Shown here: positions 1 to 13,517 of the stretch, in pieces
Numbering within the stretch: the stretch's first letter is position 1
Layout: every line of letters begins with the position of its first letter
NCBI RefSeq assembly: GCF_003473485.1
Contig: NC_053045.1
Coordinates: 49,456,494-49,520,493, forward strand
DNA length: 64,000 bases
Direction of reading: 5' to 3'
From: Medicago truncatula
Taxonomy: Eukaryota > Streptophyta > Magnoliopsida > Fabales > Fabaceae
Position numbers and translations under genes: made by a program
The notes under the pieces: generated by a model
Database searches by the model: none
Told to the model about the DNA's origin: nothing
What the model saw: the letters and a program-made list of their open reading frames with translations, nothing else

Positions 1-6
1 GTGTAG

Positions 7-3000
7 GCATTTAGAAAGGATCATAGACCCATGCTTGGTAGGAAAGAGTTATTTAAGAGCACTTTGAAGAAAGCAGCTTATGCATGGAAAAGGATTATTG
101 AGCTTCGTCTTACTGGTAGGTTCTATTCTTTCTCTAGTTTGCATTTGGTATCTTGTTTGTTTCTTCAATGAGTGGTCGCCTAATGATGTTTTTCAACGAT
201 ATTTATCATACAGAGGAGGAAGCTTCTATGCTTAGATCCTTTGTGGATGAGCCTGCTTTTACCGATCTTCATTGGGTACAACTCAATTTCTTTTCCTGCT
301 GGCATTCCTATATTTAAGATCATACTTATTTGTAAAGAGATATCTCATATCGATCTAGTGTGTAAATTCTTTTTCAGGGAATGTTTATTCCTGCTATCAA
401 AGGACAAGGAACCGAGGAACAGCAGCAAAAGTGGCTGCCTTTGGCACAAAGGATGCAAATAATTGGTTGCTATGCCCAAACCGAACTTGGTCATGGATCT
501 AATGTTCAAGGGCTAGAAACAACGGCAACATTTGATCCCAAAACAGACGAGTTTGTCATTCATAGCCCCACATTGACTTCCAGCAAAGTGAGTAAAATCG
601 GAGATGGCTTATGACAGCCTCTTTACTTGTCTTTTGAGACGCATTTTCATGATGTGAAGACCTAGAATCTTAATCTTAAGATGTTGATGTTTCATTCATA
701 AGCACATTCGGGGGGAAGCAGCTTGCGCTTGCACCCCCTTTTCCACTATTTATTGTGTATACTTGTTTTAAATAGTATTTGATGAACATCATATTTTTAT
801 TCATTTTAAAGAACATTTAATGTCACTCTTTTGATGTTGATTTAAACAGTGGTGGCCTGGTGGATTGGGTAAAGTGTCAACACATGCTGTTGTTTATGCC
901 CGACTAATTACTGATGGTCGAGATCATGGAGTGCATGGTAATTACATACCTTAATCATCCAAATTTGTGTTTTAATATTCAGATTTCAATTAGTTAACAA
1001 TCTGTCCAATTGGATCATTGGAAGGCTTCATTGTCCAGCTGCGGAGTCTCGATGATCACTTACCTCTTCCTGGCATAACTGTTGGCGATATTGGAATGAA
1101 ATTTGGAAATGGAGCATATAACACTATGGACAATGGGGTTCTGAGGTTTGAACATGTACGGATTCCAAGGGATCAAATGTTAATGAGGTTAGTTTTTCTT
1201 ACTCATATATACCTCTCTTCCCTCTACTGGAGCAAACCTATAATCGTAGTTGGGGGTTTCAGGGTATTTGATTCATACATGATCTGCATTGACTGTCTAG
1301 TTCCTTTCATTCATAAAAAATAATAACAACATTGGATTTTAAATAAGGGGAAGTGGATTGGTAAAGGTCATTTGTCTTAATAATTCAGGTAAACTCAAAG
1401 AGGTTTATCTATGACAATTTGACAAGATAAGCATATCATAAACTGACTTTGTTTTAACGCATTTTAAATTGTCATTGTGCTTATCCGTTCGTGTCAATAT
1501 ATACAGAGTATGACAGTTTTTCTTTAATCCTACCAGGGTTTCACAGGTTACTAGGGAAGGAAAATATGTACAATCCAATGTTCCGAGACAATTAGTTTAC
1601 GGTACTATGGTATATGTGAGACAAACAATTGTCTCTGATGCGTCGACTGCTATGTCGAGAGCTGTTTGCATTGCTGCAAGATACAGTGCTGTTCGAAGAC
1701 AGTTTGGGGGAAATAATGGAAGTCTTGAATCACAGGTGATTTGTACAGGCCCTTTGTTGATACACATTATTAGTGCTGCTGGACAGTCTTATTTTATCAA
1801 AACAGATGCTCCTGGGTTTTTCTTTAAATTAAAAAGAATGTAAAATGCAATAAAAAGGTGATTAAGCTTATATATTGGAGAAAATCTTTTCTTTTTCCTT
1901 TTTAAATTTTGATGATTTTTTGAAATAATTAAGGTGATTATTTATAATAAAAAAACTGAACCAAAATGAATTTTAGTACAGAAATTTAATCTATGCAATA
2001 TATGTTGTTTGTAATGTGAAGGTGGACATATTTCATACTCTTCTTTGACATGAAACTTATGTTATTGAGTTGTGTATCTAAATATATTTACCTATCAAAC
2101 TAACAATTTGTGTGTTTGGGTTTGCAACATTGTCTGCGTAAAAGTTTAAGAGCAATGAGATGCTAGGTCGATACATGTTTTTTCTTACCATTGATTTTTT
2201 TTCAGCTATATCTTTTTTATCTATTCTATATTTTATGCCTCAGTCTCTGCTCTATATTTTTTTATCTCTTTCAGGTGATAGATTATAAAACACAACAAGC
2301 TAGGCTCTTCCCTTTGCTAGCCTCTGCTTATGCTTTCAGATTTGTTGGGGAGTGGTTGAAATGGCTTTACACGGATGTGATGAAAAGATTGCAAGCCAAT
2401 GATTTTTCAACATTGCCCGAGGCCCATGCATGCACTGCTGGGTTGAAGTCCTTGACCACCTCAGCAACTTCTGTACGTGATTACTGATTCTAATGTCCAT
2501 TTCTCCACCTCTTAATTTTTGTTGCTAAATTAAGTGATTATTTAGCTCCATTTTATAGAATGTAAAATATGGTTTACTTTTGTTCATTGGGGGAATTATA
2601 TCGCTGTATATCTTTTTAGCATTTCCTCCCTTAAGCTCCTCTTTACATGTTGAACTTCATTTTCCGACTTTTGTTTAACTGCTTGGGTTTTGTTTTGTTG
2701 TTTGAAATATGCTGATAGTGGTGTGAGGGTGTTGATGGCTGTGAGATCAAGCATCAGGGATAAAACTACTAAATGAATTTGTGTGTGGTTTTTTACTATG
2801 GTTCTTCATGCATGTTAATTCTGTATCTCGTTTATTGTCAGGGATAAGTTAAATTTTTAAAGCCAAATGCAAAGCATTTGTGGTCAATGTATTTTGCTCA
2901 CTCAATTATAAATCAGAGTTATCTTACGTTTCATGCATTAGAATCTTACTTTTTCTACATGCATTACATTAAAATCCATTAGCATTCATTCATCTCATCT

Positions 3001-5562
3001 GTTTGTATGTTGGATTTCAGACTTTATTGGTAGTATTCTCCTCATATAATGGTCTGAGTGTCTCTAATGTTATCATTGTACTTATTTTTATTACCATTTA
3101 AAAGTCCTAATACATGGTGTTCCCTTCACAAGATATTTAAATTCTTTGAAGTTCAAATTAAGTTAAATTCCCTTTATTTTTCAGGATGGAATTGAAGAAT
3201 GCCGCAAACTATGTGGTGGACATGGTTACCTTTGTAGCAGTGGTCTCCCCGAGTTATTTGCAGTCTATGTTCCTACCTGCACATATGAAGGAGACAACAT
3301 TGTGCTGCTGTTACAGGTTTATATATCTTGAATATACTACCCCTGTCTCTAAATATATGACTCTCTTGAGTTTTTTCTTTGTCCCTTTTTATTAGATCCC
3401 TTTCAAATGTTCTAGTGTATTAATTATTTCTTCACCAATATACCCTTAATTGTGTTACATCTTTTGCTATGCTCCGTAATAAATATCTGTATGCAAACAT
3501 TAACTGATTCTCTCTCCTAGAGGGTAAACTTGTTAAAACAATACAAATTATCAATAAGTTTAATACAACAACCACCTTTCTTAATTTCCGTAATTTACTC
3601 AAGGGGGTCTTATAATTAGAGACGGAGGTTGTACTTTATTGCATCCCATTGTGCGTTATTTCTTGTTTGCAGTATAGCTGCTTGCTTGTTTTGGAGTAAG
3701 ATCTTTTTTTTTTTTTTTTTTTTTTTATATATTGAATTCCGATAAAATTACTTGCTGATTTTGTTTGTAGTTTACGAGTTCAGGGCTGTTTATAGTATTT
3801 ATAATGGAAGGAAGTTCCAAATGGATAGAAATAAGTAAAATAATCATCATTAGTTATTCTTGCCTACTCTTATGTGACTGTATCTTCACTCTTCATGCTT
3901 TAAACAATTATTCCCATGTAATCTTTCTAGGTTTCTGTGTTTCGTATGCCCTGGTGCAGTTGGATTTGTGAGATTTATTGTATAACTACCGCAAATCAGA
4001 TGTATTTTTAATTGAGAGTGGTGTAGAGTTGTTTGATAACTTCCAGAAAATTCCTTGTAGGTTGCAAGGCATCTCATGAAGGTTATTTCTCGGTTGGGAT
4101 CTGGAAAAAAGCCTGTTGGTACAACAGCTTATATGGGACGAGTGGAACAACTGTTGGAAGCCCGGTCTGATGTTCAGAAAGGTACACATATTTGATTGAG
4201 AATATAAAAATTCTGACTTGAATCTAACTATTTTCAGTCTATTGAGATAGTATTGCTAACTATACCTCTCTCATTTTGGAGTTATAATTTGTTAGAATAT
4301 ATTAAATGTTATGGTAGCGTATGTATATATATGGTAGAATCGTTAAGGAGCATGTTAGGAACTAATTTGGGATTGTGTGTCTGTTTAATTAGAATCATAA
4401 CAGGTTAACAATTACTAACACCAATATAGTACATTTGAGACCATGTGTAGACTGTCCAGACTCTATCTTATCCCTAATCATATTCTTAGAATTTGTAAGT
4501 TGATTATAGTCCATTTGATTGCTTGCAGCGGAGGATTGGTTGAATCCTAATACAGTGCTGAGAGCATTTGAAGCTAGGGCTGCTAGGATGTCGGTTGCCT
4601 GTGCTAAAAATCTTACCAAGTTTTCCAATCCTGAAGAGGGTAAATGATTCCAGCCCTGCTCTATGTCACAGGCTATTTCCTCGTTTCTCTTATACCCTTT
4701 GGTAGTTGCGGGGATATAAAACTCTCGAGTGCATATTTCTATGTTGCAACTAATGCAGCATGATCAGATATGATAATTGTAAATGCTAACAATTTTATGA
4801 TCGCAGGTTTCCAAGAACTCTTAGCTGATCTAGTTGATGCAGCCCGCGCTCATTGCCAGTTGATCGTTGTTTCCAAGTGAGATTCTTCCTATTTATACAC
4901 GATGTCTATAGTTTATCTGTAGTGTGGTGAATTCTCCTTTGGATGAAGAGACTTTTACCGAAAGGATCTCAAACAATACCCTGATCAATTGTTTGTTTAA
5001 GAATTCTCTATGTGATGCTTGGATGGATATTCAACATTTATGTCACCAACCTTGTGCTTTTTTTTTTTCCTTCCTTTTTCAGATTTATAGAGAAGTTGCA
5101 GCAAGATATACCTGGAAAGGGAGTGAAACGGCAATTAGAAATTCTGTGTAACATTTATGCTTTGTTTCATCTTCATAAGCATTTGGGTGATTTTCTTTCA
5201 ACTGGCTGCATCACTCCCAAACAGGGTTCACTTGCCAATGACCAGCTCAGGTCCTTGTATTCACAGGTTTGTCCTAAATGAACTGCAACTCACTGGCCGC
5301 ATCTAGTGTAGGATTTTACCATATGAAACTTACTGATAATATTTTTGTATAGGTTCGCCCTAATGCAATTGCGCTTGTTGATGCATTTAACTACACCGAT
5401 CACTACCTCAGTTCAGTTCTTGGTCGATATGATGGAAATGTGTATCCAAAGCTATATGAGGAGGCATGGAAGGATCCATTGAATGATTCAGTTGTGCCAG
5501 ATGGCTTTCAAGAGTATATTCGACCAATGTTAAAGCAGCAACTTCGTAATGCTAGACTTTAA
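7..5562 (+). CDS. ACX1: Peroxisomal acyl-CoA oxidase, ACX1 type (5' partial)
   Basis: Flavoprotein catalysing the first, H2O2-producing step of peroxisomal beta-oxidation; ACX1-type enzymes act on medium/long-chain acyl-CoAs and also shorten jasmonate precursors (family knowledge). Exons read: 7-115, 214-275, 378-587, 850-937, 1025-1187, 1537-1735, 2275-2472, 3185-3316, 4061-4181, 4529-4639, 4807-4876, 5083-5266, 5353-5562. They sum to 1857 nt, or 618 residues; by recall ACX1 has about 664, so the first exon(s) lie off the left edge. Visible signatures are CYAQTELGHGSN in exon 3, GGHGYL and the catalytic-Glu motif TYEGDN in exon 8 (GAA at 3287-3289), and a C-terminal Ala-Arg-Leu, the type 1 peroxisomal signal used by ACX1. 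Exon 5 uses a weak acceptor (TTGGAAG). Intron 8 carries a Stowaway-like MITE. The reading frame is intact throughout, so this is probably functional. Confidence 0.95.
3337..3631. mobile_element. Stowaway-like MITE in ACX1 intron 8
   Basis: The ends are inverted repeats of roughly 35 bp: the left arm begins CTACCCCTGTCTCTAA and the reverse complement of the right arm begins CAACCTCCGTCTCTAA. Both arms continue into a matching ATATGAC/CTTGAGT block. The element is flanked by TA on both sides (3335-3336 and 3632-3633), the Tc1/Mariner (Stowaway) target duplication. There is no coding capacity. It lies inside the intron between the exons ending at 3316 and starting at 4061. Confidence 0.8.
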
Positions 5563-6189
5563 ATAAATTTATAATTGGACCGTCGACCTGGAGGAAGTTA
5601 TGTACGAGAAGTTATGTACACTTTCAATAAAGAAGAGTAATGAAGTTTTATGGAAGGGAAAATAAAATTATTTTTATTACATACAGGTAGAAGTTCCCAA
5701 GCAAGTTCGTTTGCTTGATAGCTCTGGTTGACTACTCACGGCAAGAGCTTGCAATTTGGTGCATGTCGAGCATCTTATATCACAGTATTCTTTAGTGGAG
5801 GATAATTTCATAGGCAAAAGCCAAAGATGACTTTCGATTATATAGAGTTGTCTTATGCAGGACTTATTTAATGTTGCTTTTTTATCTTCTTACTCTTCTC
5901 TTATCCTACCCTAAATGCTAGAATGTATTGCAAAAATTTACGTGTATTCCTTGTCATTTGGTTTAGTGAAATCTGAAGAGTTATAATAATTGGAAATATT
6001 GAATCAACTCGTTTATATTAGTCATTAGCTCTCTTTTTGAAGAAGTATCGGACAATAACTTACTAATCGATGGATAGATGATATGGGTTTTTTTTTTTTT
6101 TTTTTGAAGTAATGATATAGGGTATTTAAATAACGCATAAATGATGCAGCCAAAAAAAAAAGGCATAAATGGTCCTTTAAATCAGCTGT

Positions 6190-6490
6190 CCTTTAAATTT
6201 AAATTTGAGGTTTCTAATAGATTTGTCATCTAAGTTATTTTAGTCAAAAATAAGTCCTTTAAGTTTGTAAACGTTTTCAATTTGGTCTTTATGTTAACCA
6301 AACATTACAAAAACGATTAAGTGTCAAAAGGATTAAATCAAAAATGTTTACAAACTTAAAAGACTTATGTGTGACTAAAATGACTTAAATGACTAATCTG
6401 TTAAAAACCTCAATCTTAAATAATTTTTGTGTTGACAAAAATAACTTAAAAGACTAATTTGTTAGAAACCTCAAACTTAAAGGACCCAAT
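6190..6490. repeat. Fold-back repeat plus third partial copy
   Basis: A block starting TTGAGGTTTCTAATAG near 6204 is repeated in inverted orientation ending near 6420 (CTGTTAAAAACCTCAATC). Much of the sequence between matches too (AAGTCCTTTAAGTTTGTAAAC against GTTTACAAACTTAAAAGACTT). A third copy of the right arm follows at about 6430-6485 (TTGTTAGAAACCTCAAAC). It is a hairpin-forming, MITE-like repeat. The family is not recognised. Confidence 0.65.
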
Positions 6491-7943
6491 GTAATTTAAG
6501 AGAACCTAAATAAAAAGGGTAACTTTTATAGAAAAACATGTTTGGACCTATTTACAATTAAGTCTTTGCAAACTGAAAATAAAAATTCATTACTTCTAAT
6601 TTCTTTTTTTCAGGAGTAGAATTATTATGAAAGTAATGTTTATGATAGTTATGAATCTTTATGATAGGGAGTTTATTATAGCCATCCACTCCACGTTTGG
6701 TTTGAGCAAAACTGAAAAAATGAATGTTCTATATTAATTTTTGGAACTAAAGGAAAGGAATGTTCTAAGTTCTAAGAGTGAGTAATAGTATAGTAGAAGA
6801 ATATGAGATGCAAATGATGTGGGTTATGGTCACAGAGAAACCTGCTTCACCCATTATTATATTCAAGTGGCTTACAACATCAATTTATAATAATGTAAAA
6901 TTGGGTGCTACATCGTTTGATATTGTAATGTATGTTTGATATCTCTAAATTTTCATAGTTTGATAGTGCATGCTTGGTATTATCGTAAATTCGTCAAAAT
7001 CATTTTAATTTATTTTTCCAAACTCAACATAATTTTAGCGTATCTATTGATAGCAAATATTTAGTTACTTATACAAAGAGGTCAAAAAATTTACATTTAT
7101 TTTTATTGCGGAAGTGTGTGAAAATATTACTTTTTGCATAAGAAGACACTCCCTGAAAAGGACGTCACGGCGGCCAAAATTTTGTGGTGCACATTAATAA
7201 TTTAATTATGCCCACCTACTTATACATATATTTTTTTTTGAAGGGTCCTACTTATATTTTTATTATGTATTAGTATTATATACATATATATTGTACATCT
7301 TTTTGGGAATGTTATATTATTTTATATATTTTATACATACTAAAATATCTTGGCTTGTAAAACCAAGCAAAACATGTGAAATTGAAAACATACACGATAC
7401 AGATTACAGAGTGTAATAATGCTAGAGGTCATTTTTTATTTTGTTCTATTCTCAACTTTCAGTCATGATTAATTAAGGATAAATCCATATACAGATGCGG
7501 ACATAGTGACACCTAATCTTTCACGTAATGATCAATTATGGTATGATGATGATACAAAAAGAGGAGCCACTTGTGGTATAATTGAGGGCCACCTATGATT
7601 GATTAAAAAATGCCACTAACTAATCACCTTGTTTATTATTGAGCATGAAATGACGTACTGCCAAGAAATGAATGAAAAGAAAAGAGACCATAGAGATATA
7701 TTAACAAATAGAAGTTAAAAATAATTGATAGTACGGTACTTACAGTTATGGATTTAATAATACAATGTGACTTGATTAGTTTTTGACAAAAAGTCATAAC
7801 TTGGTTTGAAATTATAGCCATATAAAACAAAAATCAGTATATGCTAACACGGTTGATCAATACATAATCAAATCTTTTAAATATATGATAAACGATTAAT
7901 AGACATAAAATTTGTTATTGTGTTATAAAGATCATTTAACCGT

Positions 7944-8030
7944 CCTCATAAGCTTAACTCAGTTGGTAGAGACAATGCATAATATATGCAAGGTTCAAGG
8001 TTCAAACTCCGACCACAAAAAAAATAAAGA
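7944..8030 (+). repeat. tRNA-derived SINE-like fragment
   Basis: It contains an A-box-like TTAACTCAGTTGGTAGAG (7954-7971) and a B-box-like GGTTCAAACTCC (7999-8010) at tRNA-like spacing, but no cloverleaf of a real tRNA gene. The same core, including AATATATGCAAGGTTC, recurs at 23.9 kb, supporting a dispersed SINE family. Confidence 0.6.
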
Positions 8031-8443
8031 TCAATAGGTCAAGGTATATTCTAAAATTTTCAATTTCAAAAGAAACTTGAAACTTACTACTATTACCAAC
8101 AAAGTTGAAAGATGGTGCATCATAAATATATCACATCTCTAACTTCCGAGTAGTGATAATACCCTACATTCGAACAAAGAAACAAAATTAGATGCCTTTG
8201 TTTTATATAGATACTTGAAAGAAAAAAACAATTTATTCATATGGTCATTATTCATGGAGCCAAAACCTAAAGAGGAAGAGAGAGAGGAATATTATGGCAA
8301 GTGCAAACAAAGCAACTATTTCTCTTTTAAGTTGGACCCATATCTTTAATATGAGAAAGAATTATAAGTAGCTCACACCTCAACCTACCTCTATTTCAAA
8401 GCTTACTCACCACATTTTCTCTAAACTCGCTTTCTCTTCCCCA

Positions 8444-9217
8444 ATGGACAGGGAAGACTCTGTCCTTATACACAATAGTCTTTGTCCTCAACCAACCACT
8501 TCCTTGTCTTCCTACATTATTGCCTCAACCTCTTCTAATTCATCCTCCTCCTTAGAAGAAGAAGAAGAAGAAGAAGAAGCTACTAACACTAAATGCAAAG
8601 AAAAGAAAAAGAAGAAAGTGGGAATGGTGAATAAAGTGAATGATAGGAAGAATAATCCAACGTATAGAGGAGTAAGAATGCGTCAATGGGGCAAATGGGT
8701 ATCAGAGATTAGAGAGCCAAGAAAAAAATCAAGAATTTGGCTCGGAACTTTTCCAACTCCTGATATGGCTGCTAGAGCTCATGATGTGGCTGCTCTTACT
8801 ATCAAAGGCTCTTCGGCTTACCTCAATTTTCCCGAATTAGCTGCCGTGCTGCCACGTGCAGCTAGTGCCTCTCCTAAAGACATCCAAGTTGCGGCTGCTA
8901 AAGCAGCCGCAACTGTTTATAACCATGCAATCACCGATCAGATTGAGTTAGAAGCTGAAGCCGAGCCGAGCCAAGCTGTTTCTTCTTCGTCGTCGTCTTC
9001 TTCTTCTTCTTCTTCGAGTCACAATGAAGGATCATCATTGAAGGGTGAGGATGACATGTTTTTGAACCTACCTGATCTCACACTTGATTTAAGACATAGT
9101 GGTGATGATGGGTTTTATTATTCCTCATCAGCTTGGCTTGTAAATGGAGCTCAACATATCGACTCGAGTTTTCGGCTTGAAGACCCTATTCTATGGGACT
9201 CTTATCAAGTCACATAA
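8444..9217 (+). CDS. AP2/ERF transcription factor, DREB A-4 type
   Basis: Single-exon nuclear transcription factor of 257 residues. One AP2/ERF domain spans about residues 74-131 ([19 protein letters not shown], then [16 protein letters not shown] and AYLNFPE), which binds DRE/GCC-type promoter elements in this family. It is followed by [14 protein letters not shown], typical of the TINY/ERF034-ERF039 (A-4) group, and ends with an acidic [14 protein letters not shown] tail likely to be an activation motif. N-terminal to the domain are an eight-Glu run (residues 38-45) and a Lys-rich basic patch (about 52-58) that could be the nuclear signal. A serine run sits in the C-terminal half. The poly-Glu and poly-Ser runs are encoded by GAA and TCT/TCG microsatellites, so length variation is likely. 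The start at 8444 is the first ATG after a pyrimidine-rich leader. Confidence 0.92.
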   Translation: MDREDSVLIHNSLCPQPTTSLSSYIIASTSSNSSSSLEEEEEEEEATNTKCKEKKKKKVGMVNKVNDRKNNPTYRGVRMRQWGKWVSEIREPRKKSRIWLGTFPTPDMAARAHDVAALTIKGSSAYLNFPELAAVLPRAASASPKDIQVAAAKAAATVYNHAITDQIELEAEAEPSQAVSSSSSSSSSSSSSHNEGSSLKGEDDMFLNLPDLTLDLRHSGDDGFYYSSSAWLVNGAQHIDSSFRLEDPILWDSYQVT

Positions 9218-10800
9218 TTTATCATACATCCAACTTCCCTTTGTATGCTTATGTTGGTCTTCAATACTACTTTTTCTTTTGTTCCTTTCTCTTTTGGGTT
9301 TTTTTTTTTTCTACTTGCTAGAATGTTGAAGTTCTACACTATGCTTGTGGTTTGAAAACACAAAAGCATGTGGGTGATTTCGTGGTGGAAACTCGCGATG
9401 AGGCTGAAGTTACAAATTGGAGCTTCTGATTTTTCGTGATGAAAAGTGCATTGGAGCGTGAGCATGAATTGACCATCAAGATATTCCAAATAATATGATC
9501 CGTGGAAGAATGACATAGTTCATGGAGTGCCACTTCACTTCAAACAAGTTTTATGTCAAATCAAAATATTTCTACGTGCACATACAAAGACTAACCTATT
9601 GAGAAATCGTTCAACACTAAAAATCTCTTTCAATGGAGATTGGTCTATTCGCAAACATAGTAATCGAAACATAGACCTCACATTTAAAGAAATCGAGCTC
9701 ATTTCACTCATATTATCTCGTGGTACATCAACTAAAGATTTAATTATTGTAATTTGTAAATATTAGATCCTCTTTCTGCTCCAAATTGTGTTTTCTCTCT
9801 CTTTCAAATAAGGTAATAAATTTGCTCGTATATGTTTCACTTCCTCACATTTGCTTGTATATGTACGGGGAAGTGTTGAATAAAATTCAGCTGGTTTTAT
9901 AATTAGTGTGTGTGTGGAGTAAAATTAAGCTAGGATTCATTTTAATAAGTATTATTCACGTGGAAATGCAGTTTTTATTTATTTATAACTCCTGACTTTT
10001 GAGAATGATATAGTTTTGTTTTTGAATTTTTGTTACGTTGAGATTATACTAATTAAGCCCCATAATAAAGTAGTTTTGATTGCTACCTTTTGTCCCTTAA
10101 ATTTAATGACATAATTAATTTAGTTGGCAGTTCTTTTAAACTTAATGCGTAGTAGTAGTATTATATTATATATTATTGTGTTGTTTATAATGAATTTCAC
10201 CTGCTTTTATGATTAATCTTTAAAAACACTTACCTAAAACTGCAAGGAGAAGGACATTATGGGTGGGACGACATAAAAATCACTTAACTTTGTACCAAAA
10301 AAAAAAATCACTTAACCTTGAATTTAACCTTTTGAGAAGTGTTAAGGAATATTATCTTTTTGAACATTTTCTCTAACAGTGAGTTTTTTATTGGATGAAA
10401 TTCACGAGTCTCTCACTAGTGTCTTTGGAGGGAGGTAAATGTAAATACCTTTATAAGTGCTCTTTGAGCTCGAAGGTCTTCCCTATCTTGGATTGGGACA
10501 CCATCCCTTCATCCTAAAAATTTTGTAACAAAAAAATAATTCATGAGTCTGCAGCTTTATGTATAACCCATTTTTAATATATAAGACTCACATTGATTTC
10601 ACACATAAGTCTGCATCTTTAACCTTTTATATATCATGTGTGCATGTAACATTTGTTTGTATAGATCAAGGTGATGCACCCATAAGCAAATAGTTACCGG
10701 TTAAATTATGCCTCATGTGAATATATTGTAAAAAGTTTCATATTAGTTGAGACATTATCAATCCACAACAAAATCATGGAGCATGTGAACTTTGAAAATA
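9218..10800. other. Intergenic, ERF 3' flank; no gene seen
   Basis: AT-rich sequence with no supported gene. The first part is presumably the ERF 3' UTR. A few dispersed-repeat-like stretches occur (for example around 10.26-10.55 kb), but I cannot assign them to a family. Confidence 0.5.
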
Positions 10801-12750
10801 AACATAGATATATGGTGGGTTCAGTATGGATTTGGTTCGGGGTTGGTTCTTAGGTCGAGTGCATAAGGTGGTATGAATGGCAAGTCAACTTTACTTTAGA
10901 ACGACCTATGGGTGGGGGAAGTGCTCTTGAAGAGTTATAGTAGCAATGACTTTTTCAGATCTCATTTCAACATGGATTCATGATTGGTGACATATGGGTC
11001 ATTGGGTAGGGGTGATTGGGTTTGGGACCTTAGGTGGACAAGACTGATATTTGTTTGGGAGGAGGGTTCGGTGGCCAGTTTGGTCTTGCTGCTTAACGAG
11101 ATCTTGATTTTCCAGGGTGAGGATATTTGGAGGTATAAGCAAGCATGATGCAAGTGGGTCCTTTACAATATGTTTGGGGTACCAACTCTTTAAGACGTAT
11201 CCTAGGGGCGGTGATGGCTCGAAAAAGGAAGTCCAGACCATGGCTAAAGTGTGGAAGAGTTAGGGCCCTTCTAAAGTAATTGTCTTTGTTGAAGCAAAAA
11301 TCTTTTTGATGAATGTTTTAATGATAACAAACTTTGTGGAATAAATGACAAGTTTTATGAATGTTGATCTACTGATGTTTGCACTTGAGTTTTTGTTAAA
11401 AGAACAGGAATCACATAAGTGGATAAGCTAGAAGCCACCCACATTGATAAGTGCATTATATCTACTCAACAATGAAAGAATGAGTATATCATCAGTTGAA
11501 ACAACAAAAACATATTTCCATGAAGATTCATAGCTAAAGAATCATGATGGAAGAACGTGAATCATGATGGAAGAACTTACATCACAAGTTACACAAGAGT
11601 GTGCTTGAAGTTATGTGACAAAACTCACATTGAGTTTTATGTTATATGATAAAAGGAAATATGCATACAAGCTAGGAAGATTCTCAGAACCTCCTCAAAG
11701 TATCACACTTCCAAAACATCTGAAGATAAGAAGTTCTGAGTTCAGAATGTTCATATGAACAGAGATCAGAATGTTCATATGAATGAAGTTCATAATAATC
11801 ATGAACATTAACCTTGAATATATCCAGAAATAATAAAGGATTACTTCATGGATAAACAAGAATATTTAAAGTCATCGGTTGCATGCAATGATGAACTAGA
11901 TGGAAAGAAATATTCTCTTGGACTTCAAAGAAAGAATCATCTTGTTTGTCAATAAATGATCTCTCATTTATATGTTTCAAGTAGTTCTTGAAGGAAATAA
12001 ATAAACAACCTTCATAAGGTTCAAAGTGTTGAAGAACATCAGAATGTTCAGTACAAAGTACAACCGTTAAAAAAGAAGGAGTTCAGAAGGTTGTTTAGAA
12101 GGTTGATTAGAGCAAACTCATAAATCAATGTCCACACCAAGAACATGCAAGAACAGATATGACATGAACATATCATATGCAGAAAAGGATTTTGACTTTG
12201 GATCAAGAAATCATTAAAGGCATCTATGGTGATTAAAGGATTAATGGACTTTGATAGTTCTTGGTATTTGTGTGTTCTTGAGTGATTAACTAAGAAACAA
12301 ACAAAGTATAAAGCAAACCAAGAATCATGTGATCAAAGAACATTAAGGTCTATGAACTCAGTCAGAGTTCAGAAGGTTAGCCAGAGTTCAGAAGGTTCGA
12401 AGATAGTTCAGAAGGTTGTTCTTAAGTTTTATCAAGAACAAGCCCATAAATATATGAACATTATCAAGAGAAGTCAAGGCTCACATGACATAAATAAAAG
12501 TTCAGAAGAATACTATGGCTTTATATCAATCAAGGATTAAAGACATTTATTTGGATAAAAGTCAAAAGCATATTCATTGTACATTAAAGACTTATGAACA
12601 ATTGAATTACAAATATTAGGAATATTCCTATAAGAATATCATCTTAAATGTTATACATGATGCACTTCATTTATGTTTTACTATTAGGATTTAATTACAT
12701 CAAATGGATGTCTTACAAATCATCCTAAGTAAAACAAATGAACATTTTGA

Positions 12751-13250
12751 GTTCAGAATGTTCGTTTCCAGCACATGCTTTAAATCTGACAGACAAGTAA
12801 ATTTGGTGAAAAGCAAAAGCAAAAAGAAAGCGTCTTATTCAATTAGAATTAGACATATATGAGAGCAGGTACTGTACAAAGATCAGCAAATCCCCTACAG
12901 AATGGGCATGAAGATTCAAATCCACTTTCCTCTCTCCTGCACACATTCCAAGGTAAATCTGGAAAGACATTGTCCAACAACATTCTGAAGTCTCCTGAGT
13001 TCAGAAAGTTCGATCCTGCTCCATGCTTTTTCTGACATGAACAGTACAGTGGTTGGAAAGTAAAAAGCAAATCTAAAAGCAAGATCAAGTCTTATTCAAC
13101 AGGAATTCGACACATAAGGGAGTTGGTACTGTACAAAGCAAACCAAATCCCCTAAAGCATGGGCTTGAAGTGACAGTTCCACTTTATCAATTCTGCACTA
13201 GTTTCAAGACAGATTTCAAAGAAAATCTGACCCAGGAACATTCTGAAGTA
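12751..13250 (+). repeat. Tandem duplication, about 250-bp unit, inside the LTR
   Basis: Two diverged copies, about 12751-12998 and 12999-13250. Both begin GTTCAGAA(T/A)GTTCG, carry a shared TACTGTACAAAG (12870 and 13127) and CAAATCCCCTA, and end ACATTCTGAAG. They lie upstream of the LTR TATA box. Confidence 0.75.
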
Positions 13251-13517
13251 CGTCCAAGAATAATCTTCATAGTACAACCCAGAAATTCATGTGATATTCA
13301 TATGATGAAACCCAGAAACACATATGGACTTCATCCACATGAACCCAGGAACAATATCATGATGAACACAACAACATTTTGAAGTATTCTCAAGAAAACA
13401 ACAACATTCTGATGTTCGGAATGTTTACCTAAAATTTCAAGTAAAAGTCAGTGGGGCCAGGACACATGGCAAATCACCAATGGTTACACTCCAACGGCTA
13501 TAAGAGCCCAAGAACTC

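Larger units (their letters stand above)
5563..8443. other. Intergenic: ACX1 3' flank to ERF promoter
   Basis: The first few hundred bases are presumably the ACX1 3' UTR. The rest is AT-rich with no supported gene; short reading frames here are unconvincing. It holds an inverted-repeat element near 6.2-6.5 kb and a SINE-like piece near 7.95 kb, listed separately. The last 200 bases before the ERF start are pyrimidine-rich (CTC/TTTCTC tracts), as expected of a plant 5' leader, with a possible TATA-like stretch near 8365. Confidence 0.6.

Noticed and set aside
7944..8030. Functional tRNA gene
   Set aside because: Only A- and B-box-like motifs are present; no acceptor stem or anticodon arm can be drawn, and a related copy exists at 23.9 kb, so a SINE is the better reading.
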